DNA from: Rugosibacter aromaticivorans | GTDB taxonomy: Bacteria; Pseudomonadota; Gammaproteobacteria; Burkholderiales; Rhodocyclaceae | Length of the DNA: 64,000 nt | NCBI RefSeq assembly: GCF_000934545.1 | Contig: NZ_CP010554.1 | Location: forward strand, 1-64,000 | Direction of reading: 5' to 3' | Shown: positions 59,924 to 64,000 of the stretch, piece after piece | Numbering within the stretch: position 1 is the first letter of the stretch | Layout: each line of letters begins with the position of its first letter | Notes under the pieces: model-generated | What the model saw: the letters and a program-made list of their open reading frames with translations, nothing else | Databases searched by the model: none | Told to the model about the DNA's origin: nothing | Program-made: the position numbers and the translations under genes

Positions 59924-61352
59924 GTTCCCAAACAGCTTGCAGTAGCGCATCCATTGCCGGCCCAGCAAGCGCCGCGCGTGGGTGATTCACAAGGCAGACC
60001 ACGACCCAGCGTCGGCCGTGTTGATCCAGCACGTAACCCGCCATGCTTTTCACACCGTCGAGCGTGCCCGTTTTGATATGCGCTTGTCCGGCTACCCCTT
60101 GGCCCTGGACGCGTTTTTTCATCGTGCCGTCGCTTCCGGCAATCGGCAGGGACGCCATAAATTCGGGCATCACGGCGCTATGCCAGGCGGCCTGCAGCAG
60201 GCGCCCTAAGCTGGCGGCTGAAATGCGTTCTTGACGTGAGAGACCCGCGCCGTTTTCCAGCACCAGCTCGGGCATCTTCAGTCCCCGACGCGTAAGCCAG
60301 GCTTGTATGGCGGCGGCGCCATCTTCAGGTCGTGCGGGGCGATGCCCCGCTTCAACCCCCAGGGTGAGAAAGATCTGACGCGCCATGACGTTATTGCTGT
60401 ATTTGTTCATGTCACGCACGATTTCACCTAAAGTCGGCGATGGCCATACGGCGAACAAACGGGCGTCCGGCGGCACGTCGCCCTCTCTCACGCTGCCGCT
60501 AAAACTGCCACCTAATTCGGCCCACAACGAACGGAAAACGCCCAGCACGAAATGAGAATGATCCGGGAATGCAATGTCCCAGCGCTGCTCACCGCAGGCC
60601 AAAGGATAAGCGCCGCCTAATACCAATCGATCAACGGCGCCTGACGTGAACACGTCCGAGCGCAGGCCCTCGCGCCAATCGCCACATTCCGCATGGTCAT
60701 CGCTACGCAGTTGATTCACGAGATCAAGATTGCCCAGCGCGGGCTCAATAGATAGCCTTGGCGATTGCGCTGCATGTGGTAACAGTTGCACGCTGATGGC
60801 ATTGAAATTGAGCAGCAAGGCGTCTGGCAACACATTGTAAGGACGCATCGTTTCGTGATCGAACTGCCGCGCATCGCTTGCCTCCAGCGCAAAAACATGA
60901 CGATCCAGCACCAAGTCGCCTCGTATTTCACGCAGCCCGCGTTGCCGCATCTCACGCAGCCATCGCGCAAAATGGTCATAGGTCAGTTTGGGGTCACCCC
61001 CTCCTTGCAAGAAAAGGGCACCCTTGAGCACGCCATTTTCCAGTGATCCATTAACAAAAGCCTGCGTTTGCCATGTGTAAGCCGGGCCGAGTAAATCCAG
61101 TGCAGCAAAGGTGGTGAGCAGTTTCATGGTGGATGCGGGATTCATGGCTTTATCCGCATTCATCGCCCACTGCGGCCGACGAGAGTCCACCGCTTGAACC
61201 ACCACAGCGACGGCTGACCGGGGAATTTCCGCTGCTTTCAATGCTTGAGCAACGGGCGCAGGAAGCCCGCCAGCGGTTACCGCACCTGCCCAGGATAAAA
61301 GCCAGGCGCAGATGAGTTGCCGCAGGGTGATCATAAAAATCATGGTTTTCAT
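59913..61352 (-). CDS. dacB: D-alanyl-D-alanine carboxypeptidase/endopeptidase (PBP4)
   Basis: Periplasmic PBP4 of 479 residues with a signal peptide. The nucleophile motif is PASTMKLLTTFAAL, the second is the SNN in NKYSNNVMARQ, and the third is IKTGTLDGVKSMAGY. It cleaves cross-links and terminal D-Ala. A weak match to the dispersed repeat (60429-60452) reads WPSPTLGEI, close to the family norm, so this match is probably chance. Confidence 0.94.
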   Translation of the reverse strand: MKTMIFMITLRQLICAWLLSWAGAVTAGGLPAPVAQALKAAEIPRSAVAVVVQAVDSRRPQWAMNADKAMNPASTMKLLTTFAALDLLGPAYTWQTQAFVNGSLENGVLKGALFLQGGGDPKLTYDHFARWLREMRQRGLREIRGDLVLDRHVFALEASDARQFDHETMRPYNVLPDALLLNFNAISVQLLPHAAQSPRLSIEPALGNLDLVNQLRSDDHAECGDWREGLRSDVFTSGAVDRLVLGGAYPLACGEQRWDIAFPDHSHFVLGVFRSLWAELGGSFSGSVREGDVPPDARLFAVWPSPTLGEIVRDMNKYSNNVMARQIFLTLGVEAGHRPARPEDGAAAIQAWLTRRGLKMPELVLENGAGLSRQERISAASLGRLLQAAWHSAVMPEFMASLPIAGSDGTMKKRVQGQGVAGQAHIKTGTLDGVKSMAGYVLDQHGRRWVVVCLVNHPRAALAGPAMDALLQAVWEHGG

Positions 61353-61478
61353 CCGCTTGAATAGGTGGGGTTATCCTTGAATGGATCAGGGTTCGAGGAT
61401 AGCATCCAGTTCTTGTGAAAAGAGAACAGGCGACCATGCCCGATCAGTAGTAACGGTTTAACAAACGAGGGGGAATGC

Positions 61479-62273
61479 ATGGATCTAGGGCTTAAAGATC
61501 GAGTAGCGATCGTATGCGGTGCAAGCCAGGGTATGGGGCAAGCGATTGCCTTCGGGTTAGCCAAGGAGGGCGCGTGCGTTCTGTTGGTAGCCCGTAACGC
61601 AGAGCGTCTGGCAATGGCAGAAGCGGCCATTTTGGCCCAATGCCCTGAGGCAAAGCTTGCCAGCTTGGCGATGGATCTGACACAACCGGATAGCGCTGCG
61701 GTGGCGGTTAAAGTAGCGCATACGCGCTGGGGTCGACTGGATGTGCTCATTACCAACACCGGTGGGCCACCGCCGGGGCAGCCGCTTGATCTCGCGGATG
61801 AGCAGTATCTGCTCGCTTACCAACAAAATTTCATGAATGTGGTGCGCCTGTGTCGCCATGCTGTGCCCGTGATGCGGGTGAATGGCTATGGACGCATTAT
61901 CAATATGCTGGCGTTGTCGGCACGGCAAATCGAAGACAACCTGGTGCTCTCCTCCACATCGAGGCTGGGGGTGGTGGCTTACGCACGGTATCTGGCCGAA
62001 CAAGTCGCAGCAGAAGGCATCACGGTGAATAACGTTTTGCCTGGCTCGATCCACACCGAGCGCCTGGCACAAGTGGCGCAAATGCAGGCGCGGCATTTCG
62101 GGCGGGATCCAGCGGCAGAGTTAGATGTACGTGCCGAGCGGGTGCCGATGAAGCGGCTCGGCCATCCGCAAGAAATGGCCGATCTGGTGACATTCCTTGC
62201 GTCCGAGCGGGCGGGCTTTCTCACCGGGTTGAGTATTCCCGTGGAGGGCGGCCAATTGCGTTCTGTTTTGTGA
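61479..62273 (+). CDS. Short-chain dehydrogenase/reductase family protein with altered active site
   Basis: A 264-residue SDR with a clear Rossmann start (RVAIVCGASQGMGQAIAFGLAKEGACVLLVARN) and NTGGPPPG after beta-4. Where classical SDRs have Tyr-x-x-x-Lys, this protein has Ser-Ser-Thr-Ser-Arg (LSSTSRLGVVAYARYLA), so the catalytic Tyr and Lys are replaced. Such 3-oxoacyl-reductase-like members with changed tetrads are known, but their reactions are often unclear. Followed 7 bp later by a broken hydratase gene. Confidence 0.9.
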   Translation: MDLGLKDRVAIVCGASQGMGQAIAFGLAKEGACVLLVARNAERLAMAEAAILAQCPEAKLASLAMDLTQPDSAAVAVKVAHTRWGRLDVLITNTGGPPPGQPLDLADEQYLLAYQQNFMNVVRLCRHAVPVMRVNGYGRIINMLALSARQIEDNLVLSSTSRLGVVAYARYLAEQVAAEGITVNNVLPGSIHTERLAQVAQMQARHFGRDPAAELDVRAERVPMKRLGHPQEMADLVTFLASERAGFLTGLSIPVEGGQLRSVL

Positions 62274-62280
62274 GGTAATC

Positions 62281-63050
62281 ATGGAGATACAAGCCATCAT
62301 CGAAGATTTTTGGGCCATGCGTGCGCAGGGCGTTTTTTATCCGCCCCGGTGGTTTGATCGGCTAACGATGGATCAAGCCTGCCGTGTGCAGCTTGGCCTG
62401 CTGGTAAATCTCTGGTCGCGGGTGGGCGGCATATCGGCTGGAAGGTCGGCCTGACTGCGGCGGCGATCCGTGAGCAGTTTCGCGTGCATGAGCCAGTGTT
62501 TGGCTACTTGCTGGAAAGCGGCCGGCTGGAAAGCGGTGCTGAAATCAATTTAGCCGATTGGCAAGGCGCGGGGTTTGAGAATGAACTCTGCCTGCGTTTG
62601 GGCAAACCTTTGCGCGGCCCGGGGGTGGAGGCGGCTGCAGCACAAGCGGCGGTGGACTCCTGCCACCCGGCAATGGAGCTGGTGGAAAACCGGGGTGACT
62701 TCACGGCGCAGCTTGCTGTAGCCGTGGCTGATAACGTTCAGCAGCGTGCTTTTGTGGTCGGCCCCCAGGTTCCGCTAGCGGCGACTGCTGATCTCGCTGC
62801 GATTGAATGCACAGTTCGCCACAATGGTGTAGAAGTCGCACAAGCGAAGGGAGACGCCGTCATGGGCAATCCCTACGCTTCGCTGGCTTGGCTAGCCAAC
62901 AAGCTTGCCGAGTTTGGGCGTGGCTTGGAGGCTGGGCAATATGTCATGAGTGGCTCGTTTACCCGCCAGTTTCCACTCGCCCCGGGCGATGTGGCAGAAA
63001 CTCGTTTCAGCAGTATTGGCGAGGTGGCTTTGCACATCGCAGCGCGCTGA
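62281..63050 (+). pseudogene. 2-keto-4-pentenoate hydratase-like gene with a frameshift
   Basis: From ATG 62281 the frame reads MEIQAIIEDFWAMRAQGVFYPPRWF...LTMDQACRVQLGLL, then runs into a stop at 62453-62455. The sequence GGRHIGWKVGLTAAAIREQFRVHEPVFGYLL continues one frame away (from about 62400), reaching LHIAAR at 63050. The total length is one base short of a multiple of three, so a single lost base near 62398-62404 explains it. The family hydrates 2-hydroxypentadienoate in meta-cleavage catabolism. Either a pseudogene or a sequencing error. Confidence 0.75.
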
Positions 63051-63119
63051 ATCAACGCGTTTTCGTTGGCGTTCTTGTTCGCGTCCTTACAAGGATTACC
63101 TTAATCTGCCGATCAGCTC

Positions 63120-63148
63120 TTGAAATACTCAACTTGAGGCCTTATTAT
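63120..63148 (+). promoter_or_regulatory. Sigma-70 promoter of groESL
   Basis: TTGAAA (63120-63125) and TATTAT (63143-63148) are separated by 17 bp. CTTGAAA also resembles a sigma-32 -35 element, but the matching CCCCAT -10 is not seen. Confidence 0.75.
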
Positions 63149-63174
63149 TAGCACTCGCTTGGATAGAGTGCTAA
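63148..63174. promoter_or_regulatory. CIRCE operator (HrcA site)
   Basis: A perfect CIRCE: TTAGCACTC, nine bases, GAGTGCTAA. It sits on the predicted transcription start of groESL, so HrcA should repress the operon until heat shock. hrcA is outside the window. Confidence 0.97.
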
Positions 63175-63249
63175 TCGTTTCACCTCATTCCAGCTTTTCC
63201 GCAGGGCACCGCTCTGCACCATCATTGACCAATTTTAAGGAGATTTTGA

Positions 63250-63540
63250 ATGAAAATCCGTCCCTTGCATGATCGCGTGATCGTCAAGCGTCTCGAAGAA
63301 GAACGTAAAACAGCCTCCGGCATCGTTATTCCCGATGCTGCTGCCGAAAAACCTGATCGAGGTGAAGTGCTGGCCGTAGGTAATGGCAAAATCCAGGAAG
63401 ATGGCAAAGTTCGCCCCATGTCGCTGAAGGTCGGTGAGCGTGTACTGTTTGGCAAATACTCAGGCCAGGCCGTTAAGGTGGATGGCGAGGAATTGCTGGT
63501 CATGCGTGAAGAAGACATCATGGGCGTAATTGAAGCCTGA
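63250..63540 (+). CDS. groS: Co-chaperonin GroES
   Basis: The 96-residue 10-kDa lid of the GroEL chamber. [40 protein letters not shown] includes the mobile loop, and [31 protein letters not shown] ends the protein. Preceded by AAGGAG and the CIRCE promoter; groEL follows 36 bp later. Confidence 0.98.
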   Translation: MKIRPLHDRVIVKRLEEERKTASGIVIPDAAAEKPDRGEVLAVGNGKIQEDGKVRPMSLKVGERVLFGKYSGQAVKVDGEELLVMREEDIMGVIEA

Positions 63541-63549
63541 TTAACTTAA

Positions 63550-64000
<451 letters not shown>

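Overview
The window is a chromosomal segment of a betaproteobacterium that starts at the replication-origin region. The evidence is gene order: yidC-yidD-rnpA-rpmH on the minus strand facing dnaA-dnaN-gyrB, then gatCAB, mreBCD-mrdAB-rlpA, dacC-dat-ybeD-lipBA, coaE-zapD-yacG-Nudix/ThiE, and metK with two LpxL-like genes, dapF, DUF484 and xerC. This is the layout of Rhodocyclales/Nitrosomonadales-type genomes. Genus and species cannot be fixed from sequence alone. The first ~9 kb (dnaA, dnaN, gyrB) is visibly more AT-rich than the rest.

Layout. 1-8918: replication and protein-insertion core, with an IS4-type insertion sequence exactly at the dnaA stop codon. 9167-12480: yqjD/E/K-like stress-membrane genes, xth, pyrE and a coiled-coil exported protein. 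12506-22507: tRNA amidotransferase genes, then the rod-shape and peptidoglycan elongation operon. 22976-31470: an accessory cluster (YCF48-like lipoprotein, RND/MMPL permease, DUF1302 outer-membrane protein, DUF1329 periplasmic protein, acyl-CoA-dehydrogenase-fold flavin monooxygenase) that looks like an envelope route for hydrophobic substrates such as steroids or lipids. 31573-37550: D-Ala carboxypeptidase, D-amino acid transaminase, lipoate synthesis and Rep helicase. 37639-48043: cytochrome c, tRNA-Arg, coaX, a Fur-type promoter driving a cupredoxin/Ftr1/outer-membrane iron cassette, then housekeeping genes and an Amt transporter. 48178-56809: dsbC, ubiH-like, tRNA-Met/Ile2, a dicarboxylate symporter, GST, xerC-DUF484-dapF and two acyltransferases. 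56905-64000: metK behind a structured leader with a terminator, a 134-bp tandem duplication of the metK 3' end, small redox genes, PBP4, an SDR with a frameshifted hydratase, and groESL under a perfect CIRCE operator.

The most unusual signal is a dispersed 24-bp repeat (core CCAGCGCCGACTTTT) present in at least ten good copies from about 13.6 kb to 52.5 kb. It occurs on both strands, between genes and inside genes. Where it lies inside genes it stays in frame and adds SPAPTF- or [12 protein letters not shown] peptides. Other items worth attention are the metK leader RNA, the metK 3'-end duplication, the IS that supplies the stop codon of dnaA, an in-frame palindromic insert in the D-amino acid transaminase, and the hydrophobe-transport cluster. 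No CRISPR array, prophage or restriction system was seen.
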